Assembly (NCBI GenBank): GCA_023145275.1
Contig: JAGLEB010000027.1
Location: forward strand, 1-25,938
DNA from: Flavobacteriales bacterium
GTDB lineage: Bacteria; Bacteroidota; Bacteroidia; Flavobacteriales; JADGDT01
Reading direction: 5' to 3'
Length of the DNA stretch: 25,938 nucleotides
Each line of letters opens with the position of its first letter. Position 1 is the first letter of the stretch. The translations under genes were made by a program, and so were the position numbers. The notes beneath the pieces are model-generated. The model saw only the letters and a list, made by a program, of their open reading frames with translations, did no database searches and was not told the origin of the DNA. Below, piece by piece: positions 14,728 through 23,237 of the stretch.

Positions 14728-16293
14728 TCATACATTTTCATACAAAGGCAGGCTTACTTTAAACGCACTACCTTTCCCTTTGGAACTAGTTACGCTTACA
14801 AGTCCATCATGCGCATCAACAATCAATTTCACGTATGCAAGCCCCAAGCCTTGACCCTTTATATTATGGACATTACCTCGTGAAACTCTAAAAAATTTAT
14901 CGAAAACTTTAGACTGAGCAGATTTACTAATTCCAATACCTTTGTCTCGAACCTCAACAATTACATTATTTCCCTCGTTATATGTTAAAACATTAATTTG
15001 TGGAGTTTCAAGTGAATATTTATTTGCATTATCTAACATATTAACAAGTATATTACTAATATGCAACACATCCACAAATACTATATCTCTGTCAGCATCT
15101 AAATCGAACTCAATTGTACCACCCCTGTCTTCTACTATTATTAACAAATGCTCTATAGCTTCCTCTACTAACTCATTAAAGCTTGCCTCCTCCTGTGACA
15201 ACTCTAACGAATTTCGATCTAACCTAGATATCCTCAACACATTCTCTATTTGTTGATGCATTCTTTTATTCTCGTCCTTTATCACATTTGCATAATAAAT
15301 GATCTTCTCAGTGTTTGACAATATTTTAGGATTCTTAATTGCATCAATAGCTAAACTAATTGTCGCTATAGGAGTTTTAAGCTCATGGGTCATATTATTA
15401 ATGAAATCCGTTTTGACTTGAGAAGTTTTCCTATGTCTGAAAATCAAATATAGAGCGCCAGCATATGTAAATACAATTATTAAGGTAAAAATAACAGAGA
15501 AAAATAGCATCCATCTCATTGTAGATAAAACAAAATCTCTTTTCTCAGGAAACTGAACGTAAAGCTCATATATAGACTCTCCAAACTTATCGCTAAAAAT
15601 GGGTACCACATACTCACTACCAGTCTGCTTAAACCTTCTCGTGTACACTGGGGTTGTTAAGCCATTACTCATAATGGCATATTCAAAGCGAGTTCTGATA
15701 TTGTTATTAGAAAGATGGATAGAGAGTAATCTCTCAAGAGTCTCTTTTTTAACTCTTTTCCTAATAGAAATCTTATTTCCATGCTCCAAATACTTTTCTT
15801 CTAATAATGCAAGCTGAAAAACACTGATGCTATCACTATCATTGAACGATTTTAGAAAATCATATTTAATTTTTTGACTATTATTTTGCCGACTTCTGTC
15901 TTTAGAATTAATTACAGATGTAATATTGATAGCTCTAATAGAGTCCTCATGACTAATAACAAAATCGAAATTTAAAAATTCAGCATCTACAGCTAATCTT
16001 TTCTTATCAATAATCGAAGACTTATTCTGATGTTCAATTCCTCTTAATAATTCCTCACTCGTGCTTTTATTATTCTTCGAAAATCTAGATTGGCTATATC
16101 TCTCAGCAAAATTTTTAACATCTATCAACTTAAGATCGCTTGAAACAGCAATTAATGATTGAGTAATCATCTGTGAAAATTGCTTCTCCTTTACCTTTAT
16201 CGACTCGGTAATCCAATACACTTGCAAACCTATGATCCCCGTGAGAGAAAGGCTCATCAAAATAATTAATGCTATGTATATTCTTTTAGTCAT
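14728..16293 (-). CDS. Membrane sensor histidine kinase (RprX-like)
   Basis: A 521-residue sensor kinase. One membrane helix lies at about 7-28 and a second at about 258-285. Between them is a periplasmic domain of about 230 residues with no recognisable ligand-binding fold and many charged residues. The cytoplasmic part carries the HisKA motif NNMTHELKTPIATI with phosphoacceptor His303 and the dimerisation helix ending ENVLRISRLDRN. The ATPase domain has the N box NMLDNANKYS (Asn418, Asn422), G1 box RDKGIGIS with Asp450, and G2 box GQGLGLAYV (481-489). All catalytic residues are intact. It precedes its response regulator, the order of rprX-rprY in Bacteroides. It follows coaE by 127 bases, with only a weak hairpin there. 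Confidence 0.93.
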   Translation of the reverse strand: MTKRIYIALIILMSLSLTGIIGLQVYWITESIKVKEKQFSQMITQSLIAVSSDLKLIDVKNFAERYSQSRFSKNNKSTSEELLRGIEHQNKSSIIDKKRLAVDAEFLNFDFVISHEDSIRAINITSVINSKDRSRQNNSQKIKYDFLKSFNDSDSISVFQLALLEEKYLEHGNKISIRKRVKKETLERLLSIHLSNNNIRTRFEYAIMSNGLTTPVYTRRFKQTGSEYVVPIFSDKFGESIYELYVQFPEKRDFVLSTMRWMLFFSVIFTLIIVFTYAGALYLIFRHRKTSQVKTDFINNMTHELKTPIATISLAIDAIKNPKILSNTEKIIYYANVIKDENKRMHQQIENVLRISRLDRNSLELSQEEASFNELVEEAIEHLLIIVEDRGGTIEFDLDADRDIVFVDVLHISNILVNMLDNANKYSLETPQINVLTYNEGNNVIVEVRDKGIGISKSAQSKVFDKFFRVSRGNVHNIKGQGLGLAYVKLIVDAHDGLVSVTSSKGKGSAFKVSLPLYENV

Positions 16294-16420
16294 CTTCTAT
16301 TAACAATAAAACTAACATATAAACTTGATAGTCACTAATAAACAACCACTCCTAAAAGCGATAAATTCATAATTTACTTGTGGTAATATAATTGATACAT
16401 AAATGATAAAAAAAAGAAAA

Positions 16421-17017
16421 CTATCCCTTTTCATCTTCTAAAGCTAGTAACTTAATATATAGTTCTTCAACTTTTATATCTAATCTATCATAATCAGGGC
16501 TAACAAATACTATATCTGCTTTTGAATTTCGCTGACTATCAGTCCATTGATTATTAATCCTAGCGACTACATCATTCCTATTTACTCCATCTCTTTTTAT
16601 AACCCTCGAGATTCTCTCTTCTAAATCAGCACTTATGCTAATATTAACATCACACGTTTTATATGCTCCTGACTCAAATAGAATTGCGGCTTCCTTTATT
16701 ACAATTTTACCATTTTGCTTGCTGACCCATTTATCGAAATCTTTTGCTACTATAGGATGTACAATTGAATTAAGAATCTTCAATTTTTCCTTATCTGAAA
16801 AGACTATACTAGATAAATATTTTCGATTCAAACCTTCGTTTATATAAACCTCTTTACCGAACTCATCAATCAACCTATCTCTCAACTCACTTGAGTTCAC
16901 CATCAAACTCTTAGCCCTATCATCAGTGTAGTAAATTAAAGCACCAAATTCCGACAATTTACGAGCAACAGTACTCTTTCCACTTCCTATTCCGCCTGTG
17001 AGTCCAACTACTAACAT
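16421..17017 (-). CDS. coaE: Dephospho-CoA kinase CoaE
   Basis: CoaE phosphorylates the ribose 3'-hydroxyl of dephospho-CoA, the last step of coenzyme A synthesis. The 198 residues match the family length. The P-loop is GGIGSGKST (8-16), followed by the acidic pair Asp32/Asp33 in YYTDDRAK at the substrate site. The lid region contains NSIVHPIV near 84-91, and ISADLEERISRVIKRDG (133-149) is typical. The ATG at 17017 places the P-loop at the expected position. It begins 30 bases after the YbbR gene on the same strand, so the two are probably co-transcribed, an arrangement common in Bacteroidota. Confidence 0.96.
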   Translation of the reverse strand: MLVVGLTGGIGSGKSTVARKLSEFGALIYYTDDRAKSLMVNSSELRDRLIDEFGKEVYINEGLNRKYLSSIVFSDKEKLKILNSIVHPIVAKDFDKWVSKQNGKIVIKEAAILFESGAYKTCDVNISISADLEERISRVIKRDGVNRNDVVARINNQWTDSQRNSKADIVFVSPDYDRLDIKVEELYIKLLALEDEKG

Positions 17018-17047
17018 TTTTACATATTATTATATTAAAATAAACAC

Positions 17048-18028
17048 TTATTGAATCTTTCTAAGAAGAAACTCAACATCCAAAGGGCTCACCCTTATCA
17101 AATCAACTTTATCTGATAGAACATTTATCTTTAGAGGTATAGTCTGTGTATTGCCATCTTTGAGGTGGTTATAATCTGCAATTACTTCGAAAGAAGTTTT
17201 ATTAATCGATTTGAAATCACTTAAACCTGTGTTAAAAGTTATAGCTACATTATCAGGAAAAGTCTTCAAAAGAAACCCCGTAGGAACATTTTCTACAACA
17301 ACTGGAACTGAAATTGTATTCTGTGTAAATTTTTCTACATCAACTTGTACTTTTAGGGTCTTAGAGGAAAGCTTAATTCTACTATCATCGAACTTTTTTA
17401 ACCTAACAGTACGTAAACTACTTTCTCTAACGTTTTTCATTTCTAACAATTTAGTCTCAACAAAATTAATATCTGACACTATCGAAGAAGGTCCGCTGAC
17501 TGTTATAGAATCTTGAGAAAGCTTTATTGGTGATCTAAACTTGAACGAATTTGCTAACTCTATCTTAGAATTTAATTTAACTACAACTCTTTTTTCAAGT
17601 TTTTTTGAGAAATCAAAATAGATAGTATCTGGACCTATGAGCTCAATACTTACTCCCGAAGGGAACTGCTGTTTTATTAAACTTATCTGTTCTTCCGGTC
17701 TAATATAATATTGACTTTTATTGCTTTTTTTTATCCTACTAAGATCTATCTCCACATCCTTATCTACAATAGCATAGTTTAACAATTGAAACCCATTTGT
17801 CATAACATCAATTGAAATCTTTGATTTTTCAATTTTACCAAACGCCAAATTATTAGGTATAGAAACATACTCAACGGTAAAGTCTCTAGGAACAGTATAC
17901 GTTTTTGAAAACTTAATCAAAAACCAAAAAAAAGTTGAAGCTAAAACAAAAACAAAAAACACTCTATAATTACGGCCATCGCCATAACTTATAATAGATT
18001 CTATTAATTCTTTAAAGCTATTTTTCAT
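17048..18028 (-). CDS. YbbR/CdaR-like membrane-anchored protein
   Basis: A 326-residue protein from the ATG at 18028. The frame is open to 18064, but the extra 12 residues look like non-coding leader and the internal start gives MKNSFKELIESII. One membrane segment near 21-41 (RVFFVFVLASTFFWFLIKFS) anchors a large extracytoplasmic part made of beta-rich YbbR repeats. Recurrent phrases are V-P-x-x-x-E-N-V-P-x-G and S-x-x-x-V-x-G-P-x-x. In Firmicutes a YbbR protein (CdaR) regulates the diadenylate cyclase CdaA. No cyclase gene is adjacent here, so that role is not shown. It lies between yajC and coaE. A strong terminator (18099-18120) separates it from yajC, so it probably starts a new unit with coaE. 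Confidence 0.85.
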   Translation of the reverse strand: MKNSFKELIESIISYGDGRNYRVFFVFVLASTFFWFLIKFSKTYTVPRDFTVEYVSIPNNLAFGKIEKSKISIDVMTNGFQLLNYAIVDKDVEIDLSRIKKSNKSQYYIRPEEQISLIKQQFPSGVSIELIGPDTIYFDFSKKLEKRVVVKLNSKIELANSFKFRSPIKLSQDSITVSGPSSIVSDINFVETKLLEMKNVRESSLRTVRLKKFDDSRIKLSSKTLKVQVDVEKFTQNTISVPVVVENVPTGFLLKTFPDNVAITFNTGLSDFKSINKTSFEVIADYNHLKDGNTQTIPLKINVLSDKVDLIRVSPLDVEFLLRKIQ

Positions 18029-18098
18029 TGTTATAATTTTGAAAAGAATAAGATAACATAACAAATATCTCTCATTGTTTAGTTTAATCCTAATAAAA

Positions 18099-18120
18099 AA
18101 GCCCCCAATTATGGAGGCTT
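18099..18120 (-). terminator. Terminator between yajC and the YbbR gene
   Basis: A 9-bp stem (18099-18107 with 18112-18120, one G-U in the RNA) closes a 4-base loop. On the minus strand it is followed by six T residues. It lies 25 bases past the yajC stop and would end the nusB-DUF1573-yajC transcript. Confidence 0.88.
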
Positions 18121-18144
18121 AAAGCAATTTACTTTTAAGTAATA

Positions 18145-18459
18145 TTATTTTTTTTCAGCAGGAGCAGCATAACTCGCAGCTGTTAACTCTTGTGAAATTG
18201 CAGAACGCTCAAATTTTATTCTTCCAGCTCCAGTTTCTATTACACAAGTTGTTTCGTTGATATCAGCAATCTTGCCGTGTATACCACTAGTTGTAACTAC
18301 TTTATCTCCTTTATTAATGCCTCCTTGAAACTTCTTCTCAACCTTTTGCTTTTTTACTTGAGGTCTAATCATGAAGAAATAGATTACTGCAAACATTAAA
18401 ACAAGCATTAATATAGAGTTCCATTGACCTGCATCAGCTTGTAAAAAAATTGTATTCAT
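18145..18459 (-). CDS. yajC: Preprotein translocase subunit YajC
   Basis: A 104-residue accessory subunit of the Sec translocon, which associates with SecDF at the inner membrane. One membrane helix covers about 15-33 (NSILMLVLMFAVIYFFMIRP), followed by the family motif RPQVKKQKVEKKF and a small cytoplasmic domain with KGDKVVTTSGIHGKI (51-65), the hallmark of YajC. The C-terminal tail is Ala-rich and charged. It starts eight bases after the DUF1573 gene, so the two are almost certainly co-transcribed. secDF is not in the window. Confidence 0.95.
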   Translation of the reverse strand: MNTIFLQADAGQWNSILMLVLMFAVIYFFMIRPQVKKQKVEKKFQGGINKGDKVVTTSGIHGKIADINETTCVIETGAGRIKFERSAISQELTAASYAAPAEKK

Positions 18460-18467
18460 TATATTCG

Positions 18468-18926
18468 TTATTGTTTATTACTTATTTTTTTGGCAACATT
18501 TGCCGATATATATACTAACTCTCTCCCTTCTTCAGTATTAGTAGTTAACGTAACTCTTTTCTTCTGCTTTCCAGGCTTGCGATTAGAATTAAACTTTACT
18601 GATATTTCACCTTCTTCTCCTGGCAAAATTGGTTTGTCTGTGTATTTAGGAACCGTACAACCACAACTTGCTCTCGCATTCATGATAATCAAAGCTACTT
18701 TTCCTTCATTTTTAAACTTAAAAACCGTTTCTACAATGTCTCCTTCATTAATGTCTCCAAAATTATGCTCTGTGCTTTCGAAGGTCATAGTAGGAAAACC
18801 TTTCTTATCAGCATTTGCTTTAATATTTTCAACGTTTTCCTTTTTTACTTTATCAGAAGCATTGTCGCCACATGAAGAAAGCATAATTGCCCCAGATAGT
18901 AAAAGGGCTAATCTCAAGTGTTTCAT
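18468..18926 (-). CDS. DUF1573 lipoprotein
   Basis: A 152-residue predicted lipoprotein. The signal ends in the lipobox LSSC with Cys19 as the lipidated residue. A charged linker (20-45) precedes a single DUF1573 domain (about 47-146), an immunoglobulin-like beta sandwich. NFGDINEGDIVETVFKFKN (55-73) and the conserved ASCGCTVP (86-93, Cys88 and Cys90) are typical. The function of the family is unknown; the fold is related to ASH/MSP-type domains. It lies between nusB and yajC, a neighbourhood conserved in Bacteroidota, which hints at an envelope or export link but proves none. Confidence 0.92.
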   Translation of the reverse strand: MKHLRLALLLSGAIMLSSCGDNASDKVKKENVENIKANADKKGFPTMTFESTEHNFGDINEGDIVETVFKFKNEGKVALIIMNARASCGCTVPKYTDKPILPGEEGEISVKFNSNRKPGKQKKRVTLTTNTEEGRELVYISANVAKKISNKQ

Positions 18927-19024
18927 AATCGTTATCTTTGGATTTAAATATGTTTCAAAGATAAAATATCTTTGATTATTACGTCAACAAATATATATCT
19001 TTTACAAACATTCATACAAAAAAA

Positions 19025-19966
19025 TTATACTAATCCTCTGCCAGATTTATTAATTACACCTTCAGCATCTAAATCACGCCAAAGCTTATCCAAAACACCA
19101 TTGATAAACACTCTACTTTTAGGTGTAGAGAAATCTTTAGATATCTCTAAATACTCATTTATTGTAACTTTAGTTGGTATAGAAGGAAAATACAAAAATT
19201 CGCTCACCCCCATTTCCATCAAAATTAAATCTAATTGAGCAATACGATCAGCATCCCATCCAGGTGTCTTATCAGATATTAACTTCTTAGACTTATCAGA
19301 GTTAAGAATGGTTTTATTGAAAAGGTCTATAGCAAATTGCTTGTCCTCATTATCTTTATAAAGAGACATTAAATGTTGATCATCTTCCGAATCTTCAAAA
19401 ATAAGAGTCAGAGATTTTACAACCATACTATTAGCAACAGCAAGATCAGCAATCCAAGAAAGGCTTTCACTTTCTAAAAACTCATGCAACTTTTCGTTTG
19501 GAGCAATAATCTCTCTATAAACGTCAATTATGAAATTTTTATCAGACTTAAAGCGAGGAGAATCTTTTGCAATATGCTTAGCGTAAAGATCGCTTTCTTT
19601 TATTTCTTTCAGTAGAATTTGTAAATATTCATCATGGTTTTTCCAACCAATTCTTCTATCTTCCAAGTACTGCTGTAGCACAGTATTTGCAGCTAATTTT
19701 GCTACAAACTTATTACTGGCAAACTTCTGATTTGGGAGTAATTCATCATCAGGTCGAGACAATCTACTCTTCCTTTTATCAAGAAGATTATTATCCCAAT
19801 CAACAACTTCTACCACTAAATCTAATAGTAAAAGGTACAAATCAAATATGTCATCAATACTCTTTAACATATTTTTTTGCTCAATATCTATTCTGTCATT
19901 TCCGGATTGAACAAAGGCGTAAACTGATTGCATCACTTTTGCCCTGATATGTCTTCTTGTAAGCAT
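19025..19966 (-). CDS. nusB: Transcription antitermination factor NusB (long Bacteroidota form)
   Basis: NusB acts with NusE (S10) in rRNA antitermination. The 313-residue protein is about twice the length of E. coli NusB, as is usual in Bacteroidota. The N-terminus has the family helix RRHIRAKVMQSVYAF (4-18). A lineage-specific helical insert covers roughly 60-190. The C-terminal half resumes the NusB pattern: PGWDADRIAQLDLILMEMG (235-253), then VTINEYLEISKDFSTPKS (267-284) and FINGVLDKL (287-295). It is first in the nusB-DUF1573-yajC unit, with 98 bases before the next gene. A perfect -7 box TATCTTTG (20006-20013, minus) lies 40 bases upstream. It is divergent from the pseudouridine synthase gene. 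Confidence 0.95.
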   Translation of the reverse strand: MLTRRHIRAKVMQSVYAFVQSGNDRIDIEQKNMLKSIDDIFDLYLLLLDLVVEVVDWDNNLLDKRKSRLSRPDDELLPNQKFASNKFVAKLAANTVLQQYLEDRRIGWKNHDEYLQILLKEIKESDLYAKHIAKDSPRFKSDKNFIIDVYREIIAPNEKLHEFLESESLSWIADLAVANSMVVKSLTLIFEDSEDDQHLMSLYKDNEDKQFAIDLFNKTILNSDKSKKLISDKTPGWDADRIAQLDLILMEMGVSEFLYFPSIPTKVTINEYLEISKDFSTPKSRVFINGVLDKLWRDLDAEGVINKSGRGLV

Positions 19967-20005
19967 AAAAAAGAACGAATTTAAATCTTAAAATATTTTG
20001 AAGTG

Positions 20006-20013
20006 CAAAGATA
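20006..20013 (-). promoter_or_regulatory. -7 box of nusB
   Basis: On the minus strand TATCTTTG, a perfect TAnnTTTG match, lies 40 bases before the nusB ATG. The DNA upstream is a pure A/T stretch with no clear TTG. Confidence 0.5.
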
Positions 20014-20078
20014 AGTATTATTAAATAATTAATTTTTTATTTTATTGTATTTTATTAGTTATCCATATCAAAGTCAAT

Positions 20079-20086
20079 TATTTTTG
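20079..20086 (+). promoter_or_regulatory. -7 box of the pseudouridine synthase gene
   Basis: TATTTTTG, a perfect TAnnTTTG match, lies 55 bases before the TTG start of the rluA-family gene. No TTG is found at the usual -33 distance. Confidence 0.45.
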
Positions 20087-20141
20087 ATAAAGAGTAAATA
20101 CTCGACGATAAAGTTTATTTTTAAGCACGAAAACTATAAAA

Positions 20142-21038
20142 TTGAAAGTTCTAAAATCTCATATAGTACCTAATTTAGAAAATGATTCAAGATTGCTAGA
20201 CTATTGTTTAGATATTTTCCGAGATTTCATACTTTCTAAATCAATGCTGAAGAAGAAAATAAAAAAAGGAGCAATAAAACTTAATGGTAAAGATACTAAT
20301 GGATCTGAATGGCTAAAAGAAGGTCAAGAAATTACACTTTTACAGATCGAAGAAAATCCTCCAATGCCATTTAATCTAGATTTAGATATAGTCTTTGAAG
20401 ATGAACAGCTAGCAGTTATTGTTAAACCTGCTGGTATTGTTGTCAGCGGAAATCAATATAGAACAATAGTAAATGCTATTCAATACAATATAAAAAAATC
20501 TACCTTAGTTGATGCTCTTCCTTGGCCTCGCCCAATACATCGCCTCGACATGCAAACTAGCGGCCTACTAATAGTTGCTAAAACTCAACTCGCAGCTGTA
20601 GAACTTGGGAAACAGTTAGAAAATAAAACTCTTAGAAAAAGGTATAGAGCAATTGTAATGAATAAGGCTCCAGAAAAGGCAAGCTACACATCAGATATTG
20701 ATGGATTTAAATCACATACTGAATTAGTTTGCATAGAAACAACAAAATCAATAAAGAGCAATTACCTATCTCTTGTCGACTTGCACCCTCACACTGGCAG
20801 AACACATCAGCTCCGAATTCATTGTTCCCAAAACCACCTACCTATACTTGGCGATAAACTATACGGGCCAAAAGAAAATACAAAACTCCACAAAGGACTA
20901 TTTCTTTCTGCTGTAGAAATTTCTTTTATTCATCCAAAAAGCAAAACCGAAGTAAACCTCAGCATTGAACAACCTAAAAAATTTGACACACTACTAGAAA
21001 GAGAAAAAATCATGTGGCAAAAAAAGTTAAAAGGCTAA
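20142..21038 (+). CDS. RluA-family pseudouridine synthase
   Basis: A 298-residue enzyme that isomerises uridine to pseudouridine in RNA. An S4-like RNA-binding domain covers about 14-70 (SRLLDYCLDIF..., KKGAIKLNGK). The catalytic domain follows, with DEQLAVIVKPAGIVVSG (87-103), PIHRLDMQTSGLLI with catalytic Asp136, and HTGRTHQLRIHC near 217-228. The start appears to be TTG at 20142: no in-frame ATG or GTG is found before the upstream stop at 20109, and the first internal ATG (residue 35) would cut into the S4 domain. The RNA target (23S rRNA or other) cannot be told from sequence. Oligopeptidase B follows by 76 bases with no terminator seen. Confidence 0.92.
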   Translation: MKVLKSHIVPNLENDSRLLDYCLDIFRDFILSKSMLKKKIKKGAIKLNGKDTNGSEWLKEGQEITLLQIEENPPMPFNLDLDIVFEDEQLAVIVKPAGIVVSGNQYRTIVNAIQYNIKKSTLVDALPWPRPIHRLDMQTSGLLIVAKTQLAAVELGKQLENKTLRKRYRAIVMNKAPEKASYTSDIDGFKSHTELVCIETTKSIKSNYLSLVDLHPHTGRTHQLRIHCSQNHLPILGDKLYGPKENTKLHKGLFLSAVEISFIHPKSKTEVNLSIEQPKKFDTLLEREKIMWQKKLKG

Positions 21039-21114
21039 ACTATTCACTCCAAAATAAATAATATACTTTATCACTAAATTCAATTACTTTTACACAAATT
21101 TTAATTTCGATAAT

Positions 21115-23154
21115 ATGGCACCAAAAGCTAAAAAAATATATAAAGAACTTGAGAAGTTCGGTGATGTGAGAATAGACAACTACTATTGGTTGAACGACAG
21201 AGAAAATCCTGAAGTTATAGATTACTTGAACGCCGAAAATGATTACTTGAAATCTAAGACAAAGCACACTGAAAAATTTCAAGAAGACCTTTTCGAAGAA
21301 ATGAAAAGTAGAATTAAGGAGGATGATGAATCTGTACCTTACAAAAAGGATGGCTATTTCTATTTAACTCAATTCAAAAAAGGTAAAGAATATCCTGTTT
21401 ATTTAAGAAGAAAAGGAAACTTAGAAGCCGAAGACGATATCATGTTTGATGTTAACGAAATGGCTGAAGGCTTTTCATATTATCAGCTTGGAGGTATTTC
21501 AATCAGCACAAGTAATCAGATTGCAGCTTATGGCATAGACACAGTTAGTAGAAGAATTTACACTCTGAGATTCAAAAACTTAGAAACTGGAGAATTGTTT
21601 GATGATGTAATTGAAAACACTACTGGAGGCTGCACATGGGCTAATGATAATAAGACCGTTTTTTATACACGTAAAGATCCACAAACACTTCGTTCTCATA
21701 AGATATATAAGCATATTTTAGGAACAGAATCGTCTGAAGATATAGAAATATATAGTGAAGACGATGATACCTTCAACACTTTTGTATACAAAACTAAATC
21801 AAAAAAATTCTTAGTTATTGGGTCATCTCATACAGTTTCTAGCGAGTACAGAATTCTCGAAGCAGATAACCCACACGGAGAATTCAGAATATTCCAGAAA
21901 CGCGAAAGAGACTTAGAGTATGGTTTCGGTCATTATAATGGACAGTTTTTTATACATACAAACTTAGATGCAATAAACTTTCGCTTGATGAAAACTAGTG
22001 AAGGTAAAACCGAAAAAGAACACTGGCAAGAATTCATTCCTCATAGAGAAGATGTTATGCTTGAAGGTTTAGATATTTTTAAAAACTATTTCGTTCTTGA
22101 AGAAAGAGAAAATGGACTTAACAAAATAAGGATCAAATCTTGGGACGGACATATAGACTACTATCTACCATTCGAAGAAGAAGCCTATTCAGCCGGTACT
22201 GGATCTAACCCCGATTTCGACTCTGAAATTTTGCGTTATGGCTATAATTCTTTAACAACTCCTTCGTCTGTTATTGATTTCAACATGAAAACAAAGGAGC
22301 AAAAGGTAATGAAAGAACAAGAGGTTCTTGGCGATTTCGACAAAAGCGAATACTCATCAGAACGTCTATGGGCTACTGCAGACGATGGCACTAAGGTTCC
22401 GGTAACAATGGTGTATAAAAAAGGAATGAAGAAGGATGGAAAAAGTCCGCTTTTACTATATGCTTATGGATCATATGGACACACTATTGATCCTTACTTC
22501 TCATCCATCCGACTTAGCTTATTAGATAGAGGTTTTACTTACGCAATTGCCCATATCAGAGGAGGACAATATTTAGGTAGACCATGGTATGAAGATGGTA
22601 AAATGCTCAATAAAAAAAATACTTTCACCGACTTTGTCAATGTTGGCGAGTTTCTGATTAATGAAAAATACACTTCATCTAAACACTTATATGCTATGGG
22701 TGGTTCTGCTGGAGGACTACTGATGGGTGCAGTTATTAATATGAAACCTGAAATATTTAACGGAGCTATTTCTGCTGTACCATTTGTTGATGTTGTTACA
22801 ACAATGCTAGATGATAGCATCCCTCTAACTACTGGCGAATACGATGAGTGGGGAAATCCGAATATAAAAGAATATTACGAGTATATGAAATCTTACTCTC
22901 CATATGATAATGTTGAGAAAAAAGCCTACCCAAATATGCTAATAACAACAGGACTTCACGACTCACAAGTACAGTATTGGGAACCCGCAAAATGGATTGC
23001 AAAACTTCGAGAATTAAAAACTGACAATAATTTACTTATTATGCACACAAACATGGAGACCGGACATGGAGGTGCATCTGGAAGGTTTGAGTCTTTAAAA
23101 GAAGTTGCTTTAGAATATGCTTTCTTACTAGACCTAGAAGGCATTAAAGAATAA
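21115..23154 (+). CDS. ptrB: Oligopeptidase B (S9A prolyl oligopeptidase family)
   Basis: A 679-residue serine peptidase of oligopeptidase B length, cutting short peptides after basic residues. The N-terminal part begins KAKKIYKELEKFGDVRIDNYYWL, typical of the family, and leads into the seven-bladed beta propeller (about 70-400). The alpha/beta-hydrolase domain carries the catalytic triad Ser531 in GGSAGG, Asp616 in GLHDSQV and His651 in METGHGGASG. TTGEYDEWGNP (572-582) has acidic Glu575 and Asp577 where oligopeptidase B uses acidic side chains to bind Arg/Lys. No signal peptide is seen, so it is probably cytoplasmic, although many Bacteroidota relatives are exported. A TAATTTCG box (21102-21109) is too near the ATG to be a convincing promoter; read-through from the upstream gene is likely. 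Confidence 0.94.
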   Translation: MAPKAKKIYKELEKFGDVRIDNYYWLNDRENPEVIDYLNAENDYLKSKTKHTEKFQEDLFEEMKSRIKEDDESVPYKKDGYFYLTQFKKGKEYPVYLRRKGNLEAEDDIMFDVNEMAEGFSYYQLGGISISTSNQIAAYGIDTVSRRIYTLRFKNLETGELFDDVIENTTGGCTWANDNKTVFYTRKDPQTLRSHKIYKHILGTESSEDIEIYSEDDDTFNTFVYKTKSKKFLVIGSSHTVSSEYRILEADNPHGEFRIFQKRERDLEYGFGHYNGQFFIHTNLDAINFRLMKTSEGKTEKEHWQEFIPHREDVMLEGLDIFKNYFVLEERENGLNKIRIKSWDGHIDYYLPFEEEAYSAGTGSNPDFDSEILRYGYNSLTTPSSVIDFNMKTKEQKVMKEQEVLGDFDKSEYSSERLWATADDGTKVPVTMVYKKGMKKDGKSPLLLYAYGSYGHTIDPYFSSIRLSLLDRGFTYAIAHIRGGQYLGRPWYEDGKMLNKKNTFTDFVNVGEFLINEKYTSSKHLYAMGGSAGGLLMGAVINMKPEIFNGAISAVPFVDVVTTMLDDSIPLTTGEYDEWGNPNIKEYYEYMKSYSPYDNVEKKAYPNMLITTGLHDSQVQYWEPAKWIAKLRELKTDNNLLIMHTNMETGHGGASGRFESLKEVALEYAFLLDLEGIKE

Positions 23155-23174
23155 TTTTTCCTTTGTAAAAAAAA

Positions 23175-23221
23175 AGAGACTGTCTCAAAATAACAATTTT
23201 CAGACTTTTGATTCAGTCTCT
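23175..23221 (-). terminator. Terminator of the AAA/DUF4143 ATPase gene
   Basis: An 8-bp outer stem, AGAGACTG (23175-23182) with CAGTCTCT (23214-23221), encloses an inner AAAAT/ATTTT pairing. On the minus strand it is followed by a run of T. It lies just past the ATPase stop and could also help end the convergent ptrB transcript. Confidence 0.65.
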
Positions 23222-23237
23222 ATATGCCGTACTAGAT

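Noticed and set aside
20059..20067. TTATCCATA, one base from a DnaA box
   Set aside because: A single site between nusB and the pseudouridine synthase gene, with no cluster; expected by chance.
23171..23221. Insertion-sequence end remnant (GAGACTGTCTC-type sequence)
   Set aside because: It pairs as a hairpin followed by a T-run just after the ATPase stop, which a terminator explains fully; no transposase remnant is nearby.
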